This document shows positions 23,001 to 34,845 of a DNA stretch of 64,000 bases, piece after piece. The stretch spans positions 55,469,746-55,533,745 of the forward strand of contig OX345636.1 in the NCBI GenBank assembly GCA_947044365.1, in the 5' to 3' direction. A model generated the notes under the pieces. It had not been told where the DNA came from. It worked only from the letters and a program-made list of their open reading frames with translations, and ran no database searches. This DNA is from Petrosia ficiformis (taxonomy: Eukaryota; Porifera; Demospongiae; Haplosclerida; Petrosiidae). A program made the position numbers and the translations under genes. Each line of letters begins with the position of its first letter. The stretch's first letter is position 1.

Positions 23001-26000
23001 AGTTAGAAGAATCACAGAAGTTACTTGAAATACAAAAGACAGTTAATTCACAAGAACTGGAAGGCTCAAAGAAACTAGTTAGTAAATCTGGGATCAATGT
23101 TGTGTTAATACATATTGTTGTCTTATTTGTTTCAGGAGACACTGGAAAAAACAATCTTTGAGAAAGAATCAGAATTAATAAAACTATCTGTGGAGATGAG
23201 AAAGATGAGTGATGAAATTACACACCTAAAGACAAGAGAGGTGTCATTAATAGATAAATCAGATGCACTAGATAAAGGTCAGATAATTTATTACATGTGA
23301 TTTGAATATTTGATATCATGCTTTTTAGAACTGGAGTTTTTAAAAGATGAAACACAAGCCTACAAGAAAGTGTCAATTGCGACAAGACAAGGTAACATAT
23401 AGCGTATATAATATAAAATTATATATATAATATTATATATATATAATTATATATATATAAGTGGTGTACTTTATGGAAGCATACAAAATGAGCTAAGTGC
23501 ATTACAGTAGACCACATGTTGAATGCACAAGAGTAAAAAGTCACTTTATAATTAACTAAGATAATATTATTTATAGTGATATGTGGATGATTCATAATTA
23601 ATTGTGTACTACATGAGTTTTTGTGCAATATACAAATACTATACTGCCACTGTCTTTGATAAAACCATACATCATACATGTACTTTAAGATTGAATATCT
23701 TTAGTATTTATGATATTATATATTATTTCAAATCATTATTTATGTGCTTAGAATTACAAGATTCTCAGACATTGTTGATGATTGAAAAGAAAGCATCATT
23801 AGCAAAAACACAACAGATCACAGATATGAAAAGGAAACTTCAACTCAAATCTACTCATTCATCAGGTCTAAATTAATGCATATATAATAACTATTAAATG
23901 TGTATTGATTATTATGTGCTTTCATTAGACGAGGAGACAGTGGGAGTATATTATGAGAAGACTCTGGAGAGAAAGCCATTAGAAGCAAAGAAATCAAAAC
24001 CTGTAGATGAGGATAAACCTAAAGCAGATATTAGGGATAAGATGTTAATATTTGAAGAAGGTTAGATAAGTATTACTAGTATCATTATGTGATTACTGAT
24101 TATCTTATTACATCAGAGAATGGGTCACTACAGAAGATAGTTATTAGTAAGAATGAACAAGTAAAGGAACTACAGAGTATGTTAGAGATAGAGAGAGATC
24201 AGACGAAGCAACTAAAAGTAGAAATGGAGGAGTTCAAGAAGATTGAGGAATTGAGGATCTCCTCCTCACATTATTCAGAGGTTATCAAGTATCAGAGAGA
24301 TGCTGCAGTTCAGTTCAGTTACATGATACCAGTAACAGGTTAATAGTTAATAATAATTCCTATTAGTTACTAGTATTTATTATTATATTTATCAGATCAT
24401 CTTGATGGTGTACATGTGGCTGGAGAAACACTCTTCCTTATTCAAGGGGATAAACCCCAGTCCCTCAATTGGGAAGAATATGGCTTCAGATTACATTTTC
24501 CACAAGGTACCATCTCTCCATCAGATACATGTGAGGTTGTCGTAAAAGCACTAGTGGGTGGTAAATTCCAATTTCCAGAGGGTACAGAGCTCGTTAGTGC
24601 AGTATATGCAGTTGCATTTGCTAAAAAGCTGTTGAAATGGAAATACAACATTGCATCCACCTGACCAATGAAGAACAGGGGAAATATTTGAGCTTTGTAT
24701 CAACGGCTAAAACCCATCGACATGATCAAGTTTGAATTTGTTAAAGGTGGTGTGTTCAATCCTGGTAAAAGATATGCCAGTATTCAACGAATGCACTATT
24801 GTAAGAATGCAATAGTAGAAGACACAACACCAGCGGAACATAATAATTCATCAGGAGATGATGATAGTGTAAATGTGAAATCTCAAATGAAAGGTAATAC
24901 TAATTATTAATAATTATTATAATAAGTTGATATAACTATACTATAGATAAGAGATTTTACACTGGACAGATCTATTATGACAGGGAGGGATATAATAAAT
25001 GGCAGATGAAATTCATAGTGGTTAAAGATATTGATGCCTTTGTGAAGGTATACACATTTTGTTAAACACATTATATACTAATGTATGGTATAATAATAAT
25101 TATTATAGTATGTATCTACTAAATATCCAAATGCTGTGGAAGATGAGGTGATCAGATTTACATTTCTGGATCCAGTGGATGGATATATTGAACTTGTACT
25201 TGAAGATATTGATCAAGTGACTTCTCAGGGATGGAATATTGAACCACACAAAGAACCTCTCAGAGTAAGATATTACCCTCCATACACTCTTAGTGATTTT
25301 GTCTCGATTGTATAATGTATGGTATATAGTAATTATTACATGTGTATAGTACATAATTAGTTACATTATTGTAATCCTTTTTAATACAAAATTATTATCA
25401 TTACTTGCTTTACATTTACAGCTTATGAAGAGAGATGTGGATTTATATGGATCACATGACATCAAAATTCCTCCTTCCTGTCTTCTATCTGTGTGGACTG
25501 AATCATCTCTTAAACCTAAAACACGTTTCAGTCATCCTATACCACTGAGAGGAATAGACTCTAATACAAGAAAAATATATATACATCGATATCTAGAAAC
25601 TAGTATTACATCAGGTATGTAGAACTATAATATGTATTAGTATTAGTTAACACACACTCTATTATCTGATTATCAGAAACCTCAAGTCATGAACCAGTAC
25701 AACAGAATAGAGACATGAACCATGTAGATGGTGCCACACCTATTATAGGTATTAGCTTATTTCTCTATAAATTTTATCTTGAATTCATTTTCATTGTTTA
25801 TTCTCAGATACTGGTAGATCTCATATTGATACTAGTCAAGTGATAAAATGTATTGAACTAGTAATGGAGAAGAATCATGCTAAACTATGTCGATTATTTA
25901 AAGGTTCATTGAAAACTCTTGCTGATGAATTATTAGAAGCTGGTATTATACCTCGTCATGTCCAGACAAATCCTACAGATGATATGATTATTAACTGTTT

Positions 26001-26984
26001 CTTATCTGGTTTTGTATTCAAAGATGACCTAGAAGAGATTGAGGAATATTGTGTGAAATTCTTCAATGCTTTTACGAAATCGGGGGTCAGTTCGTAGATG
26101 CAGCTAACAAGATAAAGAAATCCATAAAAGATACAATTATAGATAAACTAGGAGTTCAGTTAAATATATAATACATCTACTAGTTTAGTGTAGTAAACAT
26201 GTTATATTATGTGAAGTATCTTTTTGATATTAATTTTGAAGTTGATATATCCTGTTTGATTATGTGGGTGATGAATTAACTTACACCTACACTTAATTAA
26301 AAAGCTTGGGATGAGGCTGTATTGTTAATATTAAACCACATTCAGCCATGTGGACTCCAGATGACTAGTAAGTCAGTCTATGTGCATGTTAACTTGGTTC
26401 ATGAAGAATATGTCATTGGTATTGATGATTATTAACAGGTTATTCTATTATATCTGATATCATAGTGTTATCTACATAGCTGTCTATTCATTCATTGCTT
26501 TATATATTTTTTATGTGTCTTTCTCAGTATGGCAATATTTGTCACTATTGCCTGATTTTCGCATAGAGAGTGAAATATGTCCTTAGGAACATGTACATGT
26601 CTGTTATTCATCATTTTGTAAATCCATAATTTTTACATATCTTCTGTTACATTCCTTACTCTTGTGTTATGTTCAAGTCTCGAGAAAAACATAACTAGTG
26701 AGAAGTTTTATTTCATTATAAAATGATAATTGGCTTTTTTTTTACTGAGGGGGTTTCTCAATCACAAATGTTTGAAACCCAATCAACCTAATGAAGCCTA
26801 AGACATGAAATTCTCTTTTATCAGTGTGTCCCCTAACTTCTCCCCTAGTTACTATATGATTATATACCACACTAACATTTATAATGTAATCAGTTTCATT
26901 GTTAATTTTGTGTTTATCTTATGTACATGTATTGTGTGTATATGTTAGTATTATTATATTATTATCTTTTATATTAATATATAG

Positions 26985-27251
26985 TGAGAATGAATGCAAA
27001 TGAATCATTTCAAGAGTATAAAACAAGAAGATCAAAGGATTTTATCACGTTGTACTCTCCCTACATCAGTTGAAGATATATATGTGTCATGTGATAATCC
27101 ACCCACTATTAATACATACCAAATGTATCGTGATGATACAAATGAAGGACTTAAGTTTTATAGTGATCCTGTCATCTCTGGATTGAGGATGAGAAGGAAA
27201 AATACAAAGATGCTAGTTAACATTATTGGAATAATTGTGATCATTAATTAA
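26985..27251 (+). pseudogene. decayed family exon, spacer B (ENESLQ locus)
   Basis: Follows an acceptor-like ATATATAG. The longest frame reads HFKSIKQEDQRILSRC, then TLPTSVEDIYVSCDNPPTIN, then TYQMYRDDTNEGLKFYSDPV. Spacer C keeps the same frame at 48,662-48,892, but many differences change amino acids, so there is little sign of selection. In another frame NESFQEYK resembles the start of the coiled-coil exon. No known domain was recognised; it is probably a relic. Confidence 0.35.
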
Positions 27252-28751
27252 TCTGTAGTTCTTCCGGGATACCAATTTTCCGTCCAAAATCATATAATAT
27301 CACTGGTTTAAATGTAATCACTTTGTGGGAAAGGCTACTTTATCCATGTCACAGTCACGTGCAATTTGCACATGTATACTTGTTCAATCTACATGTAAAT
27401 ATGTGGTTTATATTGTGATTGTGTTCCTGAAACGTTGAGGTTGTGTATGGTGGCAAAAGTTAAATTTGAAAGACTTCAGGAGGCCAACGGTACATGTATA
27501 GGGTTATTATAATGTCTCTAGTAGCAAAATAAGTCCAAGCAAACGCCCCATCATCCTTCTAAATGAAACCCTACCCCTGTCTGTCACCTACATAGATTGT
27601 CCATTTCAACTTTATATAGCCCCCTCGGACTTTATCAAATACATGTACATATACAGTATATACTATACCATACTGAATGATCAAAATTAGTATTCATCAA
27701 ATGATGAATAAGACGAATGGAAGCCTTTATATATGAGAAACCGAATGTATTGATTTAGAAAGCTGAGAACATTTTTAATACATTCTCAATCAATGTTTCT
27801 TATACCAAATAAAGGTATACATGTACATATGTAATAGTACTGGAATGGAGATCAGGTTATCTGATAATTATACTATGAATTAATCATCCTGTGTCTTAGT
27901 GCACATAGTACTGATTTAATGTGTAGAAACTGAATACATTAAAAAAAATGGTAGTTGTCTAACTCCATGTTATATACTAGCTTGTAGAGTACAGAATTAA
28001 ATGTAAAAACAGAAATGCTGCTTATAACTATATAATTATATGAATATCTTTTACAATTCAAAAGTATGAAATATAATATGTAAACAAGTCATAATTCTTG
28101 TATGATTGCAGTATTTATCCAGGTATAGGAAGGTATCCCACTATTATGAAATATTACAAGACAGAATCCATTCCAGTGCATAATGTTTATAATATTTTAA
28201 TATGTAATACATGTGCATGTAGTCATGACATGTAGTACTATAATGTGTACATGTATATGTAGTGACCAGATCCATCAACTATACTTGTCAAATTATATGA
28301 CTATACCTACTATACATGTACATGTATATTGTATCAATCCATACTATATACTAATATGTAGTATTGAGATAGAATGTTAGCCAAGTCATTATAAGAAGCC
28401 ATTGTAAACCCTCAGGCTGACTACAGTTGAATTGTGGTCTTCACTATTAGTGTTGGGATGTTAGCATGTACATGTATACATGTATGTGTATATACATGTG
28501 AATAGAGGATATGATACAGTCACATAATTCATAATCTTGTGAGAGGAAACTCCCATGCCAGCTGGTTGTGGGAAATCTCCCCCTCTTTATCTAATCCTGA
28601 TGAGTATATCACTTACTGTCTTTAGGAACATTAGAGATATCGTTGAACAACAAATCGAAGTTGCACAAAAGAAAAAGTTCTTTGGTTTTCATGTTGAGTT
28701 TAAAATCAGTGTGTCTAATGATGTCTAATCAGAAAGCTCAATTAATTATAG

Positions 28752-28818
28752 TTTCCATAACTATATAGTACTAATGTGTTTCATTTCTAACAAAATCAAG
28801 ATCTTGAGAATAGTATAG
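28752..28818 (+). pseudogene. decayed acidic-linker exon, spacer B
   Basis: Counterpart of 4,220-4,282. The acceptor TTAATTATAG and donor GTAAGAAT are kept, but stops (TATATAG, TTCTAA) and length changes break the frame. NQDLENS is still readable at the end. Confidence 0.4.
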
Positions 28819-28907
28819 GTAAGAATTAAACAAATAAACAAACTAGTGTTATCTCCAGAATTAAGAGAATAACAAGTAATTAACTACTTAGCCACACTCA
28901 TGTATCT

Positions 28908-29409
28908 ACCGTATGCCGGGAAATATTCGTGGTGGAATATTTTCCAGTATTTGCGAATTTAAATTTTCACGAATTACCACAATTTTAACGCCCACTTCCA
29001 ATTTTAGTAGATAGAAGCCCTGCAGAAACATTTGTTTACTCAGTGTGCGAAAATGACTCAAGAGTTCATTTGTGAAAGCTGTATGAGGGATCACCATATC
29101 TACAAAAACGTCTGGGTTCCTGATTCAATGAGGGCTGAAGTATTGACTTGTGTGCGAGAGGCTGGAAATGATGCTGATCCCTATTGTGTAACAATGATCA
29201 GTTGCTCAATGACTGTTGTTAGCCATGAATCAATGGCAGAAGAAGGGACACTTGTAGATAATGCTCCGTGTGGGGTTGAATCTTGCTTCAAGTAATGATA
29301 CAATGACACCATAATCAATTCACATGGCGTTCACTTGCTACCACGCCCATATCTTCACGATTTTTATTTTCGCGAAAGTATTCCCCGTGAACATTTCCTG
29401 GCAGACGGT
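28908..29409 (+). mobile_element. small DNA transposon with a HIRAN-like ORF
   Basis: Terminal inverted repeats read ACCGTATGCCGGGAAATATT on the left and, in reverse complement, ACCGTCTGCCAGGAAATGTT on the right. Spacer C at about 50,695 keeps the surrounding sequence (CTTAGCCACACTC) without the element, an empty site. The element is CpG-richer than its surroundings and encodes one short frame, annotated separately. Its superfamily was not determined. Confidence 0.65.
29050..29295 (+). CDS. HIRAN-like small protein of a transposon
   Basis: The frame from the internal Met reads MTQEFICESCMRDHHIYKNV, then WVP, then EVLTCVREAGNDADPYCVTM and a TVVSHES segment, ending at a stop at 29,295 (about 81 residues). 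The order H-x-YKxxWxP / EVLxCxREAGNDADPYxV / TVVGH resembles the HIRAN-like ORF found in many invertebrate transposon-derived genes; HIRAN folds bind DNA ends in HLTF/Rad5 helicases. The usual continuation after VGH (a PRxIS segment) is missing, so this copy is truncated or degenerate. Recognition is from memory of the family and has not been tested by a search. Confidence 0.5.
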   Translation, partial: KMTQEFICESCMRDHHIYKNVWVPDSMRAEVLTCVREAGNDADPYCVTMISCSMTVVSHESMAEEGTLVDNAPCGVESCFK

Positions 29410-29479
29410 GTACATTATGTGTAATATTTACATGATTTTCTTTACATTTCGAAATTTTTAAAGAAAAATGTGTCTGCTG

Positions 29480-29830
29480 AACGTATAATAACTACCTATT
29501 TTCACCTCTATAACTCTCTTGTTTTATAAGACTAGAAATACTAGCAAGAATCCAAGTTAGTAATCCAACCAGCAATGCCTACAGTTTTACTTACCTGTAT
29601 AACTTAGACATTTTAAACGATAAAGCACCATCTAATAACGTTACTGACACTAAAATCATGCTTGGTTAGTTGGAGGAAAGCTTAAGGCACAAGGCGAAAG
29701 TGCAGTGGTCAGTGCAAACACTCACATTTAGCATCTTTGTCCTTTGATCACTTATAACATTGGATTAGTTACTTGTAAAGCTTCGACGTTTACGCTCCCT
29801 TGAATCACATTTGGTTTTGATAAAAATCAA
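29480..29830. mobile_element. relic of the 4,749-type MITE interior
   Basis: Shares the TATAACTCTC...TTTTATAAGACT segment and the ATCATGCTTGGTTAG / AGGCGAA segments with the MITE at 4,749-5,318. The termini are not recognisable, so it is diverged or truncated. Confidence 0.4.
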
Positions 29831-30212
29831 AGGACTTCAAAATTACAACCATTGATATATATTATGACTTCTGTAAACATCTATGGGAATTACAAGTTAA
29901 TTAATTTTGATATCTGTAGACATCAACAGGTTATAAAGGGTTAAGGTGAATCTTCCACTTTGATTTTACAAATGGACTGTATAATATGATTTGAGGGAAA
30001 CAATGATTATAATACACAATGTAATATACATGTAATTATAATTATATATATTATATTAAGATCTGGTGGTTACTTCAAACTCATGGTTCACATTTCATGA
30101 AGTACTATGAATAAAGATTGAGAAATGTATGATGTACACATTTCTTAATCTTTATTTCATTTGTCTGTTTATCATTCTGTATTACTCAACATTTTGATTC
30201 TCTCCTCTTAGA

Positions 30213-30308
30213 ATGGTCATGTTTCTGTGTGTAATATACCTCACTGTAATTATTAGAGGAGAGATGATTCATTTATCATCTCCAGAGGATCTTGTACTTG
30301 TTGATAAG
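30213..30308 (+). pseudogene. orphan propeller blade-1 exon, spacer B
   Basis: Same 32-codon exon as at 6,681, with acceptor CTCTCCTCTTAG and donor GTATATC. It reads RGEMIHLSSPEDLVLVDK at its end. Most of the differences from the spacer A copy change the amino acid, consistent with loss of constraint. No following exon was found. Confidence 0.4.
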
Positions 30309-30446
30309 GTATATCTACTATTTATAATCTATTCATTATTACATCCTCATTTATTTCTTTATTTATCATTAGTCCTTCTATCTATCTATCTATCTATCTA
30401 ATTCTCTATCTGTTTATCTATCCATCCATCCATTATCCATTCATTC

Positions 30447-31360
30447 TAGTGACACAATGATAAGAGATTTTAGCGATATTCCAATAAATAGATAGATACG
30501 TACTAATAACCGATATTAATCCAATATTATATCTACCAATTGGTTTCTGTTTCTTTCACCAAAAAAGATATTCTCATTAATTCCAAGCATCATAAAAGCA
30601 ATTAATGATGCTATCTATGAGCACATGAGATTACACAATTGTTACACTTTTAATTAACCCTTAGAGGACTGAGCTTGTTTTTCAAAATTCTTCCTATTTC
30701 CAACACTGGCGACACTATTGCATATATTTTGGCCATCGTTCACTTTCTCTGTCCCAAACTTGGCTCTTTTTCCAATATGAAGTACTACTTCCACCAACTT
30801 GCTTACCGGGACTCGAAAGTCCCCTAGCGTTTCGTAGGATTAAATGAAATGCAGTGCTCTCCCTCTTTTGACTGGAACTGTGGCAAACAAAATGACCCCA
30901 CTGCATGTTGGTACCAGCTACACCCACGATTTCATGTTTTGCACCAAGAGAAATGCCCCAGGTACCCACCAGAGGGCGTGTGCTGGGTCACTGAAACCAC
31001 AATTTGCGTGGGTGGCGAGGGGGCATTGCCCCCTTCGAACCACCATCAACGGGGGGACACCCCCCTATAAAATTCCCCCCGTAATCGTTATTTAGGCCAA
31101 AGGCAGGCTGAAAAAGCATCAACTTTTTTAGCCATATTCATGGTCTTGTGCCTGACAACAATTACAAACATTTGGAGAGCTTCATAATGCTAGGAACACA
31201 CTCCGAACCATGTAGGAGTGAAATGTTACATATATGTGACATCAGTCTTCTAAGGGTTAATAATATTGAAACATCTTTCAGATTAACCGATACCAACACT
31301 AAAATAATGTCTGATAATGATCGATACACATTACCGAATCCTATTATCAGTGTATCACTA
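30447..31360. mobile_element. hAT-type MITE, spacer B copy, split by a second MITE
   Basis: Starts TAGTGACACAATGATAA and ends TTATCAGTGTATCACTA like its spacer A counterpart at 6,930-7,251, but is about 600 bp longer because a piggyBac-type MITE has inserted at 30,654-31,260. This gives a clear order: hAT MITE first, block duplication next, piggyBac MITE last. Confidence 0.7.
30654..31260. mobile_element. piggyBac-type MITE nested in a hAT MITE
   Basis: Flanked by TTAA at both ends (30,654-30,657 and 31,257-31,260). Termini are CCCTTAGAGGACTGAG and, in reverse complement, CCCTTAGAAGACTGAT. The body contains an unusually GC-rich G-run/C-run segment around 31,010-31,085. No transposase is present; overlapping open frames inside are unassigned. 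Spacer A has the uninterrupted sequence at about 7,155. Confidence 0.8.
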
Positions 31361-31600
31361 ATCCATTCATCCATCCACCCTTCCAGCCGACTATACATAC
31401 ATCCATCCATTCATCTATTCATCCATTCATTCATACATCTATCCACCCTTCCATTCGTCAGCATCCATTCATCCATCATTCCATGCTTCCATCCATGCAT
31501 CAGCAATCCATCTATCCATCTATCTATCCATCTTTCAACATTTGTCCATCCATATCTTTGTCCATCCGTCCATTCATTCTACAATTATTTATTCATCCAT
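31361..31600. repeat. CATC/CATT microsatellite, spacer B
   Basis: Imperfect CATC units, the counterpart of 7,252-7,520. The Ser/Ile/His-rich open frame across it is a repeat artefact. Confidence 0.8.
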
Positions 31601-33334
31601 TGATATCACATATATCTATCTATCTATTTCTGAGATGTATATTCTCAAAATAAAGACATGATTACACAAGTAGTTTACATTTACATATATCTGTCAATGT
31701 ATGCACATATAAATATTTATATATAATTATATTATATTTATTAATTTTTTCTATTATATGTAGTTTATGAGATGAGTATAGAACATTGATGATGAGGAGA
31801 AAAAAACTGAACTTATTGAAGATAAGATCATTAGGTTTGGATTTAGTTCCATTCTACATGTACATGTACGTCTACCATTTTACAAATATGAAGTGGTATA
31901 TATACATGTACTAAGATCAAGTGGTATATGTACTAATGATATCATGTGGTATATGTACTATTATCAATTGATGCTTGTACATGTTCTAATGTCAAGAGGT
32001 ATATGTACATGTACTGATATATATTGGTACATGTTTGTGTACTAATATGGCAACAATTAATCACGCAAAAATGAAGCACTATTTCAACTAGTCATGTGCT
32101 CAATAATATGGGTGTGGAACGTAATTATTTAATGAACCCTGTATTTTGATATTTTTGTATGCAAAATGTTGTGATACCGCACCATGATATAGTAATGAAT
32201 ATCAAACTAAATACCAGTATACTGCCCAGCCATAGTTACATATACACAACACTTGAAATACATGTAGAGTCATTTGTATATCTGTATGTACAGGCCTTCA
32301 TGTAGAAAATTTATTGGTTTAGGGGGGTTAGTTGGACAACACTATCAAGAATGGTTGAATGTATGAACATTTGTACTTGTATCTTATGTGTGTTTGTGTT
32401 TATCTGTCCTTATGTTTGTGTTTTGGTAGTTATCATCCACAGTAACAGTTAGTGTATGAATACATTTATTTATTATTATATATATATATTTTTTATAAGT
32501 TACTGTTACAATGATTCACTAAGGTGTTTAGCAGCAAAAGTTTACTCCAAACAACAATACTTAGAAATATTGAAGGACCAAAACATAGTGTCTTTTGCTG
32601 CTAAACAACTTAGTGAATCGAGAGCAGTGTAGACTGCTCATCAAGGAGAATAGAGATTGCAGAGTTTGCTAGAGGTTTTCTAACCATACCTTCTTTAGGC
32701 TCACCACACAATGATTATCATGCATGCTAACATTCTCTAGTTATAAATTTATAATAATTATTATATAAAAGATGAGTACACACTGCTGTATGTTTAAGAA
32801 TAAATTTCATTTGATAAGTATTCAGAATAAACTTCTACATGAAATCCCTGTCATCAACAAGAAATTCAATTATGACAATAATTTTGATATTGTTATAATA
32901 TAAATTACTTCTTAAATAATTGAACACCGATTGTGGAGTACAGTCACTGTTAATGTAATTGTACATATACCATGAATTAGTGAATGTATACTTACTGTGT
33001 CCCAATGGTGAAGGTCCTGTGCAGTTCACATTTAGATTTTGTATACCCAGGTCAAGAGGCAACATTTAATTTCAAATCTCGGTGAGGGTGACAGCAAATC
33101 CCTAATTAGCACAAATACCCCTCATTCTTCTGTATACCATACCAATCAATTGACCAAGCCTCTGGAATCTCATAACATCATTAACTGCTATACAATGTGT
33201 ATGTGACACAAGAATATAAATATAAAAACCAATCATACGCAGACAAGCCATAAAAAATAAGAATACACCCAATGTTACATAATGTTATACATGTGTATTG
33301 TAGTATGTAATACTTGTACTTGTATGACTGTATG

Positions 33335-33650
33335 TGTATATGTACATGTACATGTATTACTATATGTGTATATGTACATGTATTACTATATGTGTATATG
33401 TACATGTATTACTATATGTGTATATGTACATGTATGACTGTATGAGTATATGTACATGTATTACTATATGTGTATATGTACATGTATTATTATATGTGTA
33501 TATGTACATGTATTACTATAATGTGTATATGTACATGTATTACTATATGTGTATATGTACATGTATTATTATATGTGTATATATACATGTATTACTATAT
33601 GTGAATATGTACATGTATTACTATAATTATGTGTATATGTACATATAATA
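33335..33650. repeat. 26-bp minisatellite with TACATGTATTACTATATGTG core
   Basis: About eleven copies of a 26-bp unit alternating TATGTGTATATG and TACATGTATTACTA. Present only in spacer B at this length. Confidence 0.85.
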
Positions 33651-33861
33651 CTATATTTGTATGTTTAAGTTTATTACTACATTATGTGTACATGTATGTT
33701 TATATACATGTATAGTCTCATACTAATATAGTTACTACAGTATATGAAGCCATTACAAACACTTATGTAAACTACTATTAAGAATTGTCATTAGAAGGTC
33801 TTCCCTGTTCTCTTGTAAATCTTATACAAGTACTAGTTTCATTTCATCTTGATATATGTTA

Positions 33862-34075
33862 CCGTGGGAAAACGTGTAACATGTAAAAATTTTGCAAAAT
33901 CTGAACATGCTACTCTTCATGGTGGTGTAATCACTTTTGAAATCTGACATACCTTTGATGAGTTATAACATTTTATGTTGATAAATTGGCATTAGAATGA
34001 ATGGAAACTGTTGTGAAATTTGGCTCATAACTACAAATAAATTTTTGTTTCTTGTGGCACGTTTTCTCAACTGCA
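33862..34075. mobile_element. possible short MITE
   Basis: TGGGAAAACGTG near 33,866 faces CACGTTTTCTCA near 34,057, an inverted repeat with one mismatch about 200 bp apart. No clear target duplication, so the call is tentative. Confidence 0.35.
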
Positions 34076-34845
34076 TTCACATAATTATATTGATATATAT
34101 TGACAGTACATGTCATAACAAAGCATAGTAACAAAAATACAATGTATATACATGTAGCTTTAGGTACAACCTGTGGTGTATTATTATTATTAACATTCTA
34201 AAATGTATGTAACCTGTTTACACATTATTGCTAGAATATATGAACCTTATATACTTGTAAGTATTACCTACCAAGAAAACAAATTATTATAATATGATCT
34301 TAAGAGGATATTATTGAAACTGATGTAACCAAAGGAGGGTTAGAATAATCTATTAATTTTTACAGTGAATACAACGATATGATGATATCATCAATATAAT
34401 ATAATTATATACTATTTTATCAAAGAGTACAGTAGTACTCTCTATGTAGGGATGATATCGAACAAAAATGGCCGCCCATATATTTCAATTGCAAGTGATG
34501 AGCTGAAATCTCTGGTAATATATACAGATAAGTTTTAATACACACATACATATTCATGTTTTTATGACTACCAACATCTTCTAGATGGCCAAAAAGTCCT
34601 ATGTTAGCCTCCAAACCTTGTTCACATGCTTTACATCTTTCATTTTATTGAAAATGTTTTTTATTATTCTTTATGATTATAAATTATAAATGTTATATTA
34701 TAGTTTTATTATTCATAATCTCATCATTATTCATACCATATAAAGCAATATACTTTCTTTATGAAACTCTTCTTTGATACTAGAAGAGAAGTGACATGAT
34801 TATCCTATCATATATCATTGGTTTTAATTGATATATCATAGTATC
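34076..34845. other. 5' flank of gene 2
   Basis: AT-rich, with no recognisable exon. The 64-codon minus-strand frame at 34,420-34,614 has no motif. Any promoter and 5' UTR of gene 2 should lie here or in the first intron, but no confident core promoter element was seen. Confidence 0.35.

Larger units (their letters stand above)
19904..26097 (+). pseudogene. gene 1: kelch/coiled-coil/ZU5/UPA-like/helical-domain gene, frameshifted
   Basis: Exons: 19,904-20,450; 20,506-20,684; 20,786-20,970; 21,433-21,604; 22,743-22,946; 23,001-23,077; 23,136-23,277; 23,329-23,391; 23,752-23,865; 23,929-24,060; 24,117-24,338; 24,396-24,893; 24,947-25,047; 25,109-25,264; 25,422-25,614; 25,677-25,748; 25,808-26,097. 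The first four encode a six-bladed kelch propeller (LYCWGG and VWITVTGG start and end the series). The next seven encode a coiled coil. 24,396-24,893 is ZU5 (QSLNWEEYGFRLHFPQGTI). The following exons form a UPA-like region, and the last exon is a helical, death-fold-like domain. Relative to genes 2 and 3 there is a 4-bp insertion at about 20,141, a 1-bp loss at about 20,903, shifts near 24,636 and 24,700, and a 1-bp loss near 26,073. No linker exons lie between ZU5 and UPA. The exon series is kept but the frame is not, so this is a pseudogene unless the consensus contains errors. The start exon was not found. Confidence 0.75.
26583..33700. repeat. duplicated spacer block, copy B
   Basis: Homologous to spacer A and spacer C over much of its length. 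B and C share 26,583-28,900 and the segment around 32,835-33,200, while A and B share 29,880-32,030 including an orphan blade-1 exon and a hAT MITE. It carries its own insertions: the HIRAN-like element (28,908) and a piggyBac-type MITE (30,654). Confidence 0.75.

Noticed and set aside
22747..23161. A 146-codon uninterrupted frame taken as one exon of gene 1.
   Set aside because: Comparison with genes 2 and 3 shows a 54-nt intron inside it and a second donor at 23,078; the final codons after the TTTCAG at 23,135 are in the wrong frame for the next exon.
30715..31095. Overlapping frames in the GC-rich core of the 30,654 MITE.
   Set aside because: Three mutually overlapping frames on both strands, no recognisable motif and no counterpart elsewhere in the window.
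31148..31603. 151-codon plus-strand frame ending in Ser/Ile/His-rich sequence.
   Set aside because: It crosses a piggyBac MITE end, a hAT MITE end and a CATC microsatellite; no conserved part.
33335..33650. 104-codon Tyr/Met/Cys frame.
   Set aside because: Translation of the 26-bp minisatellite.
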